Source: Lepidostoma basale (taxonomy: Eukaryota > Arthropoda > Insecta > Trichoptera > Lepidostomatidae). From it: a DNA stretch of 64,000 nt. Both the position numbers and the translations under genes were made by a program. Under the pieces are notes generated by a model, which searched no databases, was not told where the DNA came from, and saw nothing but the letters and a program-made list of their open reading frames with translations. The number at the start of each line of letters is the position of its first letter. Position 1 is the stretch's first letter. The stretch lies in NCBI GenBank assembly GCA_022606425.2, contig JAHDVF020001471.1:248001-312000 (forward strand), read 5' to 3'. This document shows, one piece after another, positions 10,988 to 20,793 of this stretch.

Positions 10988-11318
10988 CATAAGTTCTCAA
11001 CGGGGGTAGTACCGTCCCCCAGTGGACGCCGAAGCTTTCCAGGGGGGCGATAGCGAGTCCAGAGGTAAATGGGGGGTTACCGTGGAATACGTATTTTAAT
11101 AAAATGTAATGAAACTTTAAAAATACTATTCTCATGATTAAATAAAAATAGTAACTATTTAAATATAATATAAACATTTCTAATTCGTTTGAAAAACTTC
11201 TTAATTTCAACTTTGCGAAAATTAATTGTTACAAATAATGTGTAACCATATTGTATTATGCGAGAAATTTTTTTTCTTTTAAAGGGGGCGGTAGTCCAAA
11301 AAAGGATGGGAACCTATG
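10988..11318. mobile_element. Short non-autonomous hAT element
   Basis: The left end CATAAGTTCTCAAC and right end GGGAACCTATG are imperfect inverted repeats. The 8-base flanks GGTTTGAC and GATTAGAC agree at six positions. Subterminal G-rich blocks resemble those of the 5.3-kb hAT copy. There is no coding capacity. Confidence 0.65.
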
Positions 11319-11639
11319 GATTAGACTAATCAATGGGACCAATATTATATATTGTGTACATGTTTCATTAAATGCTCATTCTTTTTCAATATTTGCAAAG
11401 ATTTGAATAACGTTGTAATAGAAAAAGATTAATTCAACAAAATAATTATAAAATTTTAAATAAAAAATATGTTGATCATAATTATCAAAATAATTAGAAC
11501 AATTGTAGTTATGGCACTAATGCTTTACAATAAAGTCAATATATTTCAATTAATATATTCGTGTTTGCCGACGACACGTTATTATCCGGTCAATGGAAAC
11601 TGAAACCATCCCCGAAACGTCAGTTTTAATAAAAGATGT

Positions 11640-11930
11640 GATTCTGTAAGTATTATAGTAATAATATCAGACTAAAATCTAGACATTTTTTTCTATATTC
11701 GCCGTAACTTTGTATTGTGAATTTTGAAAAACGAATTATTTTCTCAACACTTATTACAAACATGTTTCGGACCGTAGTCATCCTTCCTGGGTGTAATAAC
11801 TTTTATCTGAGTGTTTAAAGTGTTGTGAAAATACGATGTATTTCAAAAATTATTAAAAAAAAGGTTTTTTTATAGTTACGTTTTTTATACTTTAAGAGCA
11901 AATAATTAAAACATCACAAATTTATAAAAA
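11640..11930. repeat. Degenerate hammerhead-type repeat
   Basis: It starts with the shared terminus 'ttctatattcgccgtaactttgtattg' and contains 'acatgtttcggaccgtagtcatccttcctgg'. On the minus strand this is a hammerhead-like layout with CCAGGA in place of CTGANGA, followed by GAAACATGT. The core is mutated. Confidence 0.5.
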
Positions 11931-11954
11931 AAAAAATTTATCACTTTTAAACCG

Positions 11955-12115
11955 TTGTATAAAACCACTTTATTTTAAGTCAGGATCGCCAACAGGTTTC
12001 ACTCAGTAACGAGCTTCGTCAGGGCTATACACAAAGTTTTTTTTATAGCCCTGACGAAAGTTGACCGGTTGGCGCTCCTGATTCAAAATAAAGTGGTTTT
12101 TTACAACTTTTTAAA
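11955..12115. repeat. Inverted hammerhead repeat, AGCTC family
   Basis: Two arms ('aaaccactttattttaagtcaggatcgcc' and its inverse ending at about 12,102) surround 'gggctatacacaaag...tatagccc'. The left arm has a hammerhead core on the minus strand. The right arm has lost stem II (ctgacgaaag joins directly to ttgaccggtt). Confidence 0.65.
11988..12027 (-). ncRNA. Hammerhead ribozyme motif, AGCTC family
   Basis: The minus strand has core CTGACGA, a stem II stretch AGCTC-GTTACT-GAGT with a three-pair CTC/GAG heart, then GAAAC. The stem III region is CCTG followed by TT. The core is canonical; stem III is weakened compared with the 48.5-kb copy. Confidence 0.55.
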
Positions 12116-12135
12116 AGTGTTTTATTCTAATTTTA

Positions 12136-12245
12136 AATCAAATCAAATCAAATCATAAATATGTCGAACCACCAAATAATAGCTCCTTTCTAAAGTTTAC
12201 ATAACAAATATAATAGTCCATTATGTAGGTAGGTACTTAAATACT
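12136..12245 (-). mobile_element. Short 3' end of ATTTG-tailed LINE
   Basis: It has an AAATC repeat like the tail of the 7-kb copy, followed by a little diverged sequence. Assigned on the tail only. Confidence 0.35.
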
Positions 12246-12589
12246 CAAATATCTCGAGAGTACTTCCCTTGATTGACAAATCGCTTTTTTTACGCAAACT
12301 GAGTACAAAATGACAACAAGGTGTAGTCACCTACTTTTGACCCATCGAAAAACGCGTAATCTTTCGACACCTCTTCGGTAATATTCCATCCCCATTTTCA
12401 TAATGTATTTTATGGATCGTTAAATATTAAGATCCTACCTATTGGGTAGTAAAGGCTCGCGACCTTCCAGTGTCGAATCGATATCTTCTGGATTATTTCA
12501 TCATTATTACAAAACACGCTTAAATGTACCTTTGAAGTTTTGCTTTTAGAGATACTTAATCATAATAAAAATCGGCAAAAATCGGATGT

Positions 12590-13295
12590 CGTCAAGAAAG
12601 AGTACGAAAATATTATGAATACAAGAGAGCGTGAGAATAATACTTCGATTCTTTCCGAAAGTAATTCGAAATACACATGATTCGCGTGCCCGAGAACGTT
12701 TCCGAATTATTTAGAATTGTTTTCTGATTATTGTTATATGACATTGGAGAAGAAAACAAAAGGATAACAATTTGGTGTTGTCTATTGTTAATTTTTTCAC
12801 GTGTGTAAACAACAACAACAACTACAAACCATCACGCCGTTTCCCCGTAAGGATAGGCAGATAGAATGGACCACCACACTTCTCTATGCTGGCACACCTC
12901 TCTAGATTCCTCCACATTCATACAGCGAGTCATACACGCACGTCGATTCTTCCGACTTCGAACATGACCAACCATTAAAATTTGATTAATTGGGTCATGT
13001 CATGTTTTCCTCTATCTGCCTCGACTCCGTACACCATTTACATCATTAACGTATACTTTCTTAACCATTCTTTCTCCATCCATGCGCTCCATATGTCCGA
13101 ACCAACGCAGCGATCCTTTCATGATTTGGTTTATAATAACTTCTTCCGCTCTACATTCCTTTCTTTTTTTATTTACATTAAAATGATTTACATTAAAAGT
13201 TTAAACTTATTACTGATTACGATTGTACAGTGAACCAAGTTTTTAAAGGGTAGAAAATCTTTACTTCCGTACATATATCACGGGTTGCTACTAGT
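12590..13295 (+). repeat. Unclassified interspersed repeat, split by a LINE
   Basis: Bases 12,590-12,800 match 48.0-48.18 kb and bases 13,190-13,295 match 48.2-48.31 kb ('gattacgattgta', 'gtagaaaatctttac', 'cgggttgctactagt'). The intervening LINE is absent from the 48-kb copy. Another split copy is at 40.9/41.5 kb. The family has no recognised ends. Confidence 0.65.
12826..13180 (-). mobile_element. TTAG-family LINE, 3' fragment
   Basis: The inverse of the LINE 3' end is present ('aaccatcacgccg', 'aaggataggcagatagaatgg') followed by diverged C-terminal codons. It is nested in the repeat above. Confidence 0.7.
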
Positions 13296-13479
13296 TATGT
13301 ATGAAAGATTATAAACCATGCCGTATGACAATTCTATATTTTAATAGTATGCAGTTATAGCGAATTCTTGAATACCTTACGATAAGAACAACAAAGATTT
13401 CTAATCACACTTAATGAATTAGCAAGGCGAAACATGGCATTCGATTAAAATATAATTTATTAATTTAAAATCCACTAAT

Positions 13480-13590
13480 CAAATCAGTTTATTTTCTCAA
13501 AAGATATTACAAACAACAATTATAGTTTAAGGCATATATTGAGAACAGGTAAAATATAAAAAAAATATATAATACCAGAAACGCATAATA
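13480..13590 (-). mobile_element. ATTTG-tailed LINE, 3' end only
   Basis: It shares 'aatcaaatcagtttattttctcaaaagat' and 'ataccagaaacgcat' with the 7-kb copy. It lies inside a decayed GCCTTAG-type foldback (about 13,400-13,640). Confidence 0.6.
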
Positions 13591-13639
13591 AAAATTATGC
13601 AATGGAACAGACGTTTTCATTCGTATTAAAAGTCATATA

Positions 13640-15030
13640 CCTACAATAATAAAAACAGGCAAGACCGGAACCAATACATTAAAAATTTAAAAAGCTGCTA
13701 TCAAAAGTACAAAACTCGTATTTATAACTTATTGCAAACTACTATCATTTGATGAATCAACAAGTTTCACATATAACTTGAAATATTTCATATTTTCTAT
13801 TGAATAAATAACAGCATCTAATTATACACTCAAATCTAAATATTAGGTATGATAATAAATATTTAACAATTCATCATTCTTAACGTTTTTTTTTCAAAAC
13901 ATTTCAAATAAGAAACTCCTTTCGTTTGTACAATGTACAGAGCTTTCGTGATTTGCTGTCGACACCTCGAGTGTCTACAAACAATTTTGCACATTTGGTT
14001 TTCGTTCGCAAAGCCCACGCCACAAGTCCATTTTTTCTTTATGATTGGATTTCAGATGGAATGTAAAAAAATATTTATATTTATAATTTTTGTTAAAGTT
14101 ATTTAAGAAAGTTTGAAAAAAAGCGAGTGTATACGTAAGAATTTATACGTCTTTGGCCTAACAAAACAAAATATAAACACAATTTATGTTTGTGCATGTA
14201 CGAATATGTTTATATGTATGAATGCATACGTGGGGATATGCGTATATTTATTTATTTATTTAAAGCATGAACGCCACAATGGCTTTTACAAAATAAGTAC
14301 AATAACATATAATTCACATTAGAAAAATAGCATATAATTCATATGATTCACATAAGAACATACAAATCAGAAGGAATTAAGACAACGAGAATATATAAAT
14401 GAAATCAATGTACAAAAACACAATAATTGATTATGATGGAACAGGTAGAATGATATACTCGTACATAATGACGGGTACATACAGAAACAGAAAATTATTA
14501 TTATTAATGTTATTAAAAATAGCGATGTAAGTAATTACTGAAATTAACTTTCTTAATATACGAGTATATTCTATTTTGTGTTATCATACTTCATACCTTC
14601 TGCAATCATGTAAAATATATGTATAAAATATATGCTTTTTTATGATATTGAGTTTAAAATTAATTTAATTCACCTTGATAATATGTTTTTTCATGTCTCT
14701 CAAAAGTAGATTATTTTTCTGTGTCTTTATTAAATTGATAAAAAGATAATATAACAATGAAATGTTGTTAGGCGTTTTAGTTTTATGTTATATTTTTACT
14801 TCTCTCTGAATGCTGTATAATGACTGTATGTGTTTATATTGTATATCATTACTTTGTCCCATAGTGAGTAATCTACTCATGGGAATACAATAAAATGTTA
14901 TATGTTTGCAAAAATAAATTAAAAATTTCACTGCACAATGTAGGAAAAATTATTTTATTATTTATGATTGACTAACTTTTCCATCTAACTTCAAAAACTG
15001 TTATTTAATAATATTCGAATTACATTATTT
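13640..15030. other. Unassigned intron sequence
   Basis: AT-rich with no family match. A less AT-rich block at about 13,905-14,035 is unique in the window. No supported coding region. Confidence 0.4.
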
Positions 15031-15039
15031 ATATAAGTA

Positions 15040-15140
15040 TTGGGGCAAACAACAAAGTGAATGGTGCAATAAAAGTTGTCATCGCAAAAAAAAAAACATT
15101 CCAAAAAAGCTAAGATGGCAATGCACAATGGTGTTCTTGT
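15040..15140 (+). mobile_element. TTAG-family LINE, internal scrap
   Basis: The encoded NNKVNGAIKVVIA and a 'NGVLV'-like remnant match the ORF2 segment seen at 45.6 kb. It has neither tail nor 5' part. Confidence 0.55.
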
Positions 15141-15228
15141 ATAATAATTTAAAGATTTATTTATTATTCGTCTTTTTCTTTTTTGTATACTTTGTATATA
15201 TAACACTAACTTTTTAAAAATTACATAT

Positions 15229-15270
15229 CAGACATGTTTCGCACAACCGGTCCCTTCTTCAGTGATACAT
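15229..15270 (-). ncRNA. Hammerhead ribozyme motif
   Basis: Core CTGAAGA on the minus strand (15,256-15,262), then A, GGGACCGGTTGTGC, GAAAC, ATGTC. One change in stem II (GTGC instead of GTCC) weakens the helix. The core is intact. Confidence 0.6.
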
Positions 15271-15342
15271 ATTATAAAGATACATATTTAAAATATTATA
15301 AAATTGTTTACAAATATTTCAAATATGAATCTTTATAATATG

Positions 15343-15380
15343 TATCACGGAAGTAGGACCGGTTGTCCGAAACATGTCTG
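15343..15380 (+). ncRNA. Hammerhead-like motif with mutated core
   Basis: Stem II GGAC-CGGTT-GTCC and GAAACATGTC are perfect, but the first core strand reads CGGAAGT instead of CTGANGA. It is the partner arm of the minus-strand motif. Confidence 0.5.
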
Positions 15381-15999
15381 ATATTTTTATTTATTTTAAA
15401 GTTAGTGTTAGATATACAAAGTATATAAAAAAGAAAAAGACAAATAAAACATCTACAACACAAAGTATGGCGAACATAGAAGAAATTTATTTATTAATTT
15501 AATTATTTCAAATATCCGGGATCCGGCTAATAGTGTCTGCAAATTCTTATGTTTCTGGCAAATTCGTGATGTTATTGGAAATTCAAAAACAATACCACAA
15601 ACACAAACATATGCTTCCGCAGATAAAATTAATTTATTTTTGCAATGAATCTTCTTATCACCGAGCATTTTAGAAACTAATGCCGTACATTCCGCCTACT
15701 AAGACCAATGAACTAATTGGATAGCGTTATATAATCAATTTAGGAGATGTTACTAACACTATTACAAATCATCTCCCTGAAGTTAATAAATTATAGGAAT
15801 TTTATACTAATTTAGGAATGTGTCAACCGCGTTGAAAGAGTGTTAGATGTACTAATTTGTTGCCGGTTTTTTTTAATAATAAGATTGCTATAACTCTTAA
15901 TTTTGCTAGTTTCATTTTGCTAATCTCAAATGCATTCATTTATTAATCATTCTTTCTTTAATAGTTAACATACCTGTATTCTTAATTTTAATTAAATAG

Positions 16000-16145
16000 T
16001 CCATTGTTTTGGCCGAAACACTATGATACCTTAACATTTTAAACTGGTAAATTAAATAACTTTGTTTTATGCATCACAATTGTATTTTATTTAACGCGAC
16101 AGCTGTTTCGTCAACCTATGTTGACATCATCAGGTGTTACACTTA
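16000..16145 (-). repeat. Hammerhead-bearing repeat, GTCAAC family
   Basis: It begins with the family end 'agtccattgttttggccgaa' and runs to the ribozyme at its right end. It matches 10.3, 22.9 and 53.0 kb. Confidence 0.7.
16091..16141 (-). ncRNA. Hammerhead ribozyme motif, canonical CTGATGA core
   Basis: The minus strand reads TAACAC, CTGATGA, T, stem II GTCAAC-ATAG-GTTGAC (six perfect pairs), GAAA, stem III CAGCTG (three pairs without a loop), TC, then GCGTTA. Stem I pairs TAACAC with GCGTTA except for one A-C mismatch. All invariant residues are present. Confidence 0.82.
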
Positions 16146-16149
16146 TTTC

Positions 16150-16270
16150 TCTTTTTCTTTTTTTATACATTTTGTTTATACAACACTTACATTAAAAAAT
16201 TAAAATTACATAAATATGTTTCGGACAACCAGTCCTTCTTCAGTGTTTACATGATCTGACAGATATCTGT
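16150..16270 (-). repeat. GGAC/GTCC hammerhead repeat, partial
   Basis: It contains 'atgtttcggacaaccagtcc' and 'ttcttcagtg', the inverse of CTGAAGA-A-GGAC-TGGTT-GTCC-GAAACAT. The triplet after stem III reads ATT rather than GTC, so cleavage is doubtful. Confidence 0.6.
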
Positions 16271-16595
16271 CTATATACCTGTATTCTTATTTATAATAGT
16301 TTCCTCCTTTAATAATCTACAAACATACCCGTATTCTTATAGTCATAACAGTCTTAACTCGTCATGGGCTTAATTTTTACCGTTACTCTTAACATGTTCT
16401 TAGATTTAAGTTATCTGTCTGTATCAAAAAAAATGTATCGGAATTTATTCCTTCTGTAACAAATTTAAAAATTCAAGTAGGTTGTACAATTAACTGTCGC
16501 GATTAACCCAGCAGAGCAAACACTCGAGAAAACTTTCAGAGAACTTTAAGAAATTGTGCCATCGTGATAGGTAGGTAGTGGGAGCTTGGTCCATA

Positions 16596-16754
16596 TTACA
16601 TAGAGCTCACGAGACTTTTCTCTGAGCCCTGGGGGTAAACAGCAGTCAGGATGGTGTTTGTAGAGCACTCGATGCGGCCACATTTACTGGGAGGGTCACA
16701 TTGACGGCCAAAGAGCACGCACCCACTTACAACTCTTTGATTGTGTAGTTTTAT
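16596..16754 (-). CDS. Possible terminal exon of a small Cys-containing protein
   Basis: A 52-codon open stretch on the minus strand lies in a locally GC-richer block with no copy elsewhere in the window. It reads SGCVLFGRQCDPPSKCGRIE, then CSTNTILTAVYPQ, and ends at TAA (16,596-16,598). Four cysteines in 19 residues are reminiscent of small secreted Cys-rich proteins, but I do not recognise a family. A stop precedes at 16,755-16,757, so if real it would begin at a splice acceptor. No companion exon was found. It could be a nested gene in the SERT intron, a pseudogene or chance. Confidence 0.25.
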   Translation of the reverse strand: MKLHNQRVVSGCVLFGRQCDPPSKCGRIECSTNTILTAVYPQGSEKSLVSSM

Positions 16755-16799
16755 TCAGCCGATAATGACATGGTCTTGCGTTGAAAAAATAGATTAATT

Positions 16800-17170
16800 T
16801 TAATTGTTTCAATGTCGTTCATTTTAGGTTAAGGTTTAACATAAATATGTGTATCGTTGTAATGTAACTTTATTTGTAAAGTCATAATTAAGTAAGTTAT
16901 TTTGACGAAATGAGATTTTTTCAAGTGCTCTTAATTTTACTAGTTATTTTTACTCCTTGTTCATCATTTTATCATACTCGGACAAGGAATTATCCTATTA
17001 ATATCATTGTAGATTCATAAAAAATGTTTGATTTAAAAGCGTCACTATTTTCTTTTGCTTCTTCGATATCGTACAATGGAACATTCATATTTTAGCTCTT
17101 TAAAATTTTCACCAAGACTCTACTTATTCATTCATTTCATGTGTCCAAAACCAAATGATCTTTTCACTAA
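16800..17170. other. Unassigned intron sequence
   Basis: No family match, hairpin or coding signal seen. Confidence 0.35.
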
Positions 17171-17174
17171 ATTT

Positions 17175-17697
17175 TGCACTTAAAGTTGTCATCGCAAACA
17201 AAATCCTACACTCTTGGGAGTGCTCGGTGGTGTTCTTGTATCGACCCTTATAAGTATATGGAAGTGAAGCAAGGAACTGGCAAAAGAATGATTGAAGTAT
17301 AATAAATGCAATAGAAATATAAAGATCTCTTAGAATAATGTTTATTAAAAAATATGAAGTGAATGAAGTGGGAATGAAAGTGATATGAACAAAATAATGA
17401 AATGGTTATTTAATTGGATACATGCATAATAATGTATGAAGAAGGAATGATAAAGAAATTCTTTGTACACGACGTAAACGGAACAAGAAATAGAAGAACA
17501 CAGAGGAAAACGTGGCACGATCAAATCAATCAATTATTAAATGTAGACCTCGTGAGGGTTCGGAGAAACGACGTGCGTGCTTGACACGCTGTATAAATGT
17601 TGAGGATACGAGAGAAGTATGTAATGAATGAACACTGTGGCAGTTCTTTCTTTCTGCCTACCCCTTTGGAGAGATGACGTAATGGTTAGTTAGTATT
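17175..17697 (+). mobile_element. TTAG-tailed LINE, diverged 3' copy
   Basis: Remnants of KVVIANKI-like codons, 'RTQRKTWHDQINQLLNVD' and a 3' end TGATGGTTAGTTAGT at 17,686 identify the family. Many stops and indels. Confidence 0.75.
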
Positions 17698-17949
17698 TTT
17701 TTTTACATTCATAATAAATACGCAAATTTTGATAGAGTAATATCATAACTAATTGGTTCTGATTTTGAAAATTTGGTTTGGTTCATGTGGTGCTCCCGTA
17801 AATTTGGAGATATTTCGTGTATAAATGAACCGTTTTGGTCTATTTGATTGTTGCCGCACTTTATAATAGTTAGCTGTGACACGAAATACGTTTCTACTGT
17901 TTTGATGTTAAAATTATATAAGTTTTTTCGTTTATTAAAAGAATTTTGA

Positions 17950-18122
17950 TAAGTGTGTGCGGGAGATGCCTATTGGTGGCAAATAGGTTCGCAACCCATC
18001 ACACCGCGTCTCTCGCAGGGGCAAAAAGAGAAGAATGCAGTGCCGCATCGGTTTAAGTGTGGCAGTCCATTATTTCTGCCTACTCTTTCGGGTAGACGGC
18101 GTGATGGTTAGTTAGTTAGTTT
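17950..18122 (+). mobile_element. SINE-like element with LINE-derived 3' end, copy 1
   Basis: The 5' part is 'tgtgcgggagatgcctattg', then GGTTCGCAACCC, which resembles a pol III B-box. The last ~60 bases (gtggcagtccattatttctgcc to TGATGGTTAGTTAGTTAG) are the 3' end of the TTAG LINE. The middle 'cccatcacaccgcgtctctc' resembles the inverse of that same LINE end, so the element can fold on itself. Further copies at 19.70 and 62.75 kb. Confidence 0.75.
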
Positions 18123-18654
18123 TAGTAATATCATAACAAACATTTAATATATGAGGGTATTATTTGCAAACCCGGCAAACTCCACCAACAATCAAAAGTC
18201 GGATATGAATTGGGTCTTATTCATAATACATTTGCACACAATTTTTATTGATTTTCAGTTTCAAATTCGGCTTCATTCTGAAGAATTTTGCTATTAAAAT
18301 ATAGGGTTTGTTGCAAACATGGCAACCTCCACTTGAGTGTTGCAAAGCTGGCAAACTCCAAAATGAAATTCATTATTTTAATTTAATTATCAACATAATG
18401 ATGATTATTTCATGACTGATTACTTTTAAAATACTAACTGGTTGAGATGAAAAAAATAAATATCGTAAAAAAGCGCATTTTATTAGCGTATCAGTTTTTT
18501 GCGATTTACTCGATCTAATGATGGCGTTTGCCAGGTTTGCAACTAATACCCTCATATGGTATATGTCTATTTCTCTATTTTTTCGTTGAGCCGTGATAAA
18601 AAGTCAATGAAGTTTCATTCAAATGCTCCAATTTAATTCATTAAGAAATCTTTA

Positions 18655-18870
18655 TGGAACCATTGTCAATTTAAAAGCCACAGATCACAATTAGCACACA
18701 TCTAACACCGCCTAATCTTCCGCCAGGCTGGCCGCAGACACCCAATTAATTATAGGCCTCAAAATAAAATCTGCCGCAGCCAACCGATTGCCGTCCATTT
18801 TTGGCACAATGGCCACCATAAAATTAACCAAAACGCTGCCACCCAATTATGGAAATGCTCCAAAGTGAAA
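18655..18870. other. Single-copy, GC-richer block (possible conserved element)
   Basis: No repeat in the window matches and all frames are interrupted. It contains several TTAATT-type homeodomain-like sites (caattaattatagg, aaaattaacc, cccaattatgg). This could be an intronic regulatory element of SERT; composition is the only evidence. Confidence 0.3.
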
Positions 18871-19061
18871 AATAAGTGTCAGTATTCATCACATTAGAGC
18901 GAAAATTACTGCATGATTTCATTTTATATAATTTTTTCCAAAAGTAGATTATTTTCTTCTATATTCGCCATACTTTTTGTTGTTATGATCCTTTATTTCT
19001 CTTTTTCTTTTTTATATATACTTTGTAGGTATATACAACACGTATATTAAAAAAATAAAAT

Positions 19062-19105
19062 AACTTAGACATGTTTCGGACAACCAGTCCTTCGTCAGTA
19101 ATACA
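19062..19105 (-). ncRNA. Hammerhead ribozyme motif, canonical core
   Basis: The minus strand has CTGACGA (19,092-19,098), A, GGAC-TGGTT-GTCC, GAAA, CATG, TC. Stem I is short (ATTA with TAAG, three pairs). All invariant positions are present. Confidence 0.72.
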
Positions 19106-19239
19106 TATTATAAAGATACATATTTAAAATATAATAAAATTGTTTACATGATCTAACAGATGTTATAAAGATCTTTATAACATCTGTCAGATCACGTAAA
19201 CAATTTTAAAATATTTTAAATATGTATCTTTATAATATG

Positions 19240-19282
19240 TATCACTAAAGAAGGACTGATTGTCCGAAACATGTCTATGTAA
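19240..19282 (+). ncRNA. Hammerhead-like motif with G5 change
   Basis: It reads CTAAAGA-A-GGAC-TGATT-GTCC-GAAACATGTC. The G of CTGA is A, predicted to be damaging. It is the partner arm of the 19.08-kb motif. Confidence 0.5.
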
Positions 19283-19696
19283 TTTTAAAAATAATAATAT
19301 AACTGTTGTATACTCGTATACAAAGTATATAAAAAAGAAAAAGAGAAATAAAGTAGATTATTTTAGTCATTTTTATCTATACATTTTTTTTTAATCCTAA
19401 TTATTTGTTTCACTGTATGCTAAATTGTTAAACATTGATAAATCTATTGGATTTAATTTTGTATTATATTATTTAAAAAGCACAAAATTGCTATCATTAT
19501 TTTTTATTTGTTTCCATTATTTAAAATGAACTTCTACCAAGAAATTTCAATTTAAAATATTAATTATTTGGTTGGGAATATATATAATATATGACAAGTG
19601 CACCATCTAAAAGAACATTATGGGTTAATTTTTTTTTGTTATTTTATTTTATATAATTTGTTTTAGATTTATTTTGTGGACTTTGGCAATCTAAAT

Positions 19697-19862
19697 GTGC
19701 GCGGGAGATGCCTATTGGTGGCGATGAGGTTCGCAACCCATCACAACGCGTCTCTCGCGGGGGCGAAAAGAAAAGGATGGAGTGCCGCATCTATTAAAGT
19801 GTGGCAGTCCATTCTTTCTGCCTACCCTTTCGGGGAGACGGCGTGATGGTTAGGTAGTTAGT
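19697..19862 (+). mobile_element. SINE-like element with LINE-derived 3' end, copy 2
   Basis: The order is the same as at 17.95 kb: 'gtgcgcgggagatgcctatt', GGTTCGCAACCC, 'catcacaacgcgtctctcgc', then the LINE 3' end 'tggcagtccattctttctgc' to TGATGGTTAGGTAGTTAG. An upstream 'agatttattttgtgg' is shared with the 62.8-kb copy. Confidence 0.78.
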
Positions 19863-19924
19863 TTTACATTATTTAAAATAAAAAGTGTGTTTTCTAGAAA
19901 TTTTATAATATTTATTTAATGTGG

Positions 19925-20230
19925 ACAATTGATAATGCCTTAGCATGGCAAAACATTTCATTCCCATTAAATATATTTTTTTTAAAACTTCTCGAAAACA
20001 GACATTCGTATTAGCAGTCATATGCAATAAATACCAAGTGAACCGGAGCATATTAATATTTAAAAAGCACAAAACTGCTATCAAAATGTATAATAATCAA
20101 CACGTCTCCTTCCTTCTTCTTTTTACTTTTTGAAAACAGGCGTTTTCATTTGGATTAATTATTTAAAATGGAGTTTTACATCGTCGTTCAAGAAACAATT
20201 AAATGAAACATAAAGCTTAAAAACTTTTTC
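19925..20230. repeat. GCCTTAG-family foldback remnants
   Basis: 'gataatgccttagcatggcaaaacatttc' and a right end 'ggagttttacatcgtcgttcaagaaacaat' mark a decayed element with an extra AT-rich insert. Confidence 0.5.
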
Positions 20231-20234
20231 ACTT

Positions 20235-20420
20235 AGTATAAACCACTTAATTTGAATTAGTACCGCCAACCGGTTTCACTTTGTAGCGAGCTTCCTCAGG
20301 GCTATACACAACCGTTTTCAGTTTATGTATAGCCCTGAGGAAGCTCATTGCATAGTGAAACCGGTTGGCGCTACTAACTCAAATAAAGTGGTTGATACTA
20401 AGTGAAAAAGCGTTCACTTT
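20235..20420. repeat. Inverted hammerhead repeat, AGCTC family
   Basis: Arms of about 80 bases ('agtataaaccacttaatttgaattagtaccgcc' and its inverse) flank 'gggctatacacaaccg...tatagccc'. Both arms contain the hammerhead layout CTGAGGA...GAAACCGG on opposite strands. Confidence 0.75.
20328..20376 (+). ncRNA. Hammerhead-like motif, AGCTC family
   Basis: Core CTGAGGA (20,335-20,341) and GAAA-CCGG-TT are intact. The stem II stretch AGCTCATTGCATAGT pairs poorly compared with GCTC-GCATA-GAGC at 48.5 kb. The minus-strand partner is at 20,262-20,305. Confidence 0.5.
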
Positions 20421-20494
20421 ATTTTTGAATATGTTAAACTTCCAAGTATCAAATATACATAAAGTTTTGTGAAAATACAATCGACATGTAATTC

Positions 20495-20529
20495 CATAAC
20501 ACGATGTGAAGGCGAATATAGAAGAAATT
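20495..20529 (+). repeat. Isolated shared terminus of the hammerhead elements
   Basis: 'cataacacgatgtgaaggcg' followed by 'aatatagaagaaattc' matches the terminal ~30 bases at 15.46, 23.43 and 46.90 kb. It ends 30 bases from the SERT TM2 exon donor. Confidence 0.55.
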
Positions 20530-20558
20530 CAAAAATAATAATTATGTTGGGTTTTTAC

Positions 20559-20693
20559 CTTTTAGTGCGGGACATATTCGTTTCCAGATAGTTAGACAAC
20601 CGCAGCGATGGAACTGCCCTAGAGCCAACTCCAGATAGAAGAGAGGAAGACCGCCGAATATCAACATGATGCAGTACGGAATAAGGAAGGCAC
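20559..20693 (-). CDS. SerT: Serotonin transporter, exon encoding TM2 region
   Basis: The exon is 135 bases, bounded on the minus strand by an acceptor (tttctcag) and a donor (G|gtaaaa). It begins with two bases completing the Gly codon of the upstream exon and ends with one base of the next. It encodes [20 protein letters not shown], then [20 protein letters not shown] and PALK. This is TM2 and the following loop of SLC6 transporters, with the E-L-A-L-G-Q-F-H signature nearly unchanged from other insect SERTs. The reading frame is uninterrupted. The protein imports extracellular serotonin using sodium and chloride gradients at the neuronal plasma membrane. The next exon (TM3) was not found down to base 1. 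Confidence 0.93.
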
Positions 20694-20793
20694 CTGAGAA
20701 ACAAAAGCACAATTAAACAATTAAATCACTGCTAAAAAGTTGATTTAGAAAAGCTAAAAAATAAACATATTAAAAACATATTTATTGTGTAAT

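Larger units (their letters stand above)
15165..15488. repeat. Inverted hammerhead repeat, GGAC/GTCC family
   Basis: The outer arms ('tttttcttttttgtatactttgtatata' left, its inverse right) enclose two hammerhead-type cores pointing outward, minus at 15.25 kb and plus at 15.36 kb. The right end is the shared terminus 'caacacaaagtatggcgaa' (15,457 onward) plus 'catagaagaaatt'. Confidence 0.75.
18953..19350. repeat. Inverted hammerhead repeat, GGAC/GTCC family
   Basis: The left end is the inverse shared terminus 'ttctatattcgccatactttttgttgt'. Two long arms (tttctctttttcttttttatatatactttgta and its inverse near 19,320-19,350) flank minus- and plus-strand hammerhead motifs, with a perfect inner hairpin around 'gttataaagatctttataac' at 19,160-19,180. 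Confidence 0.8.
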
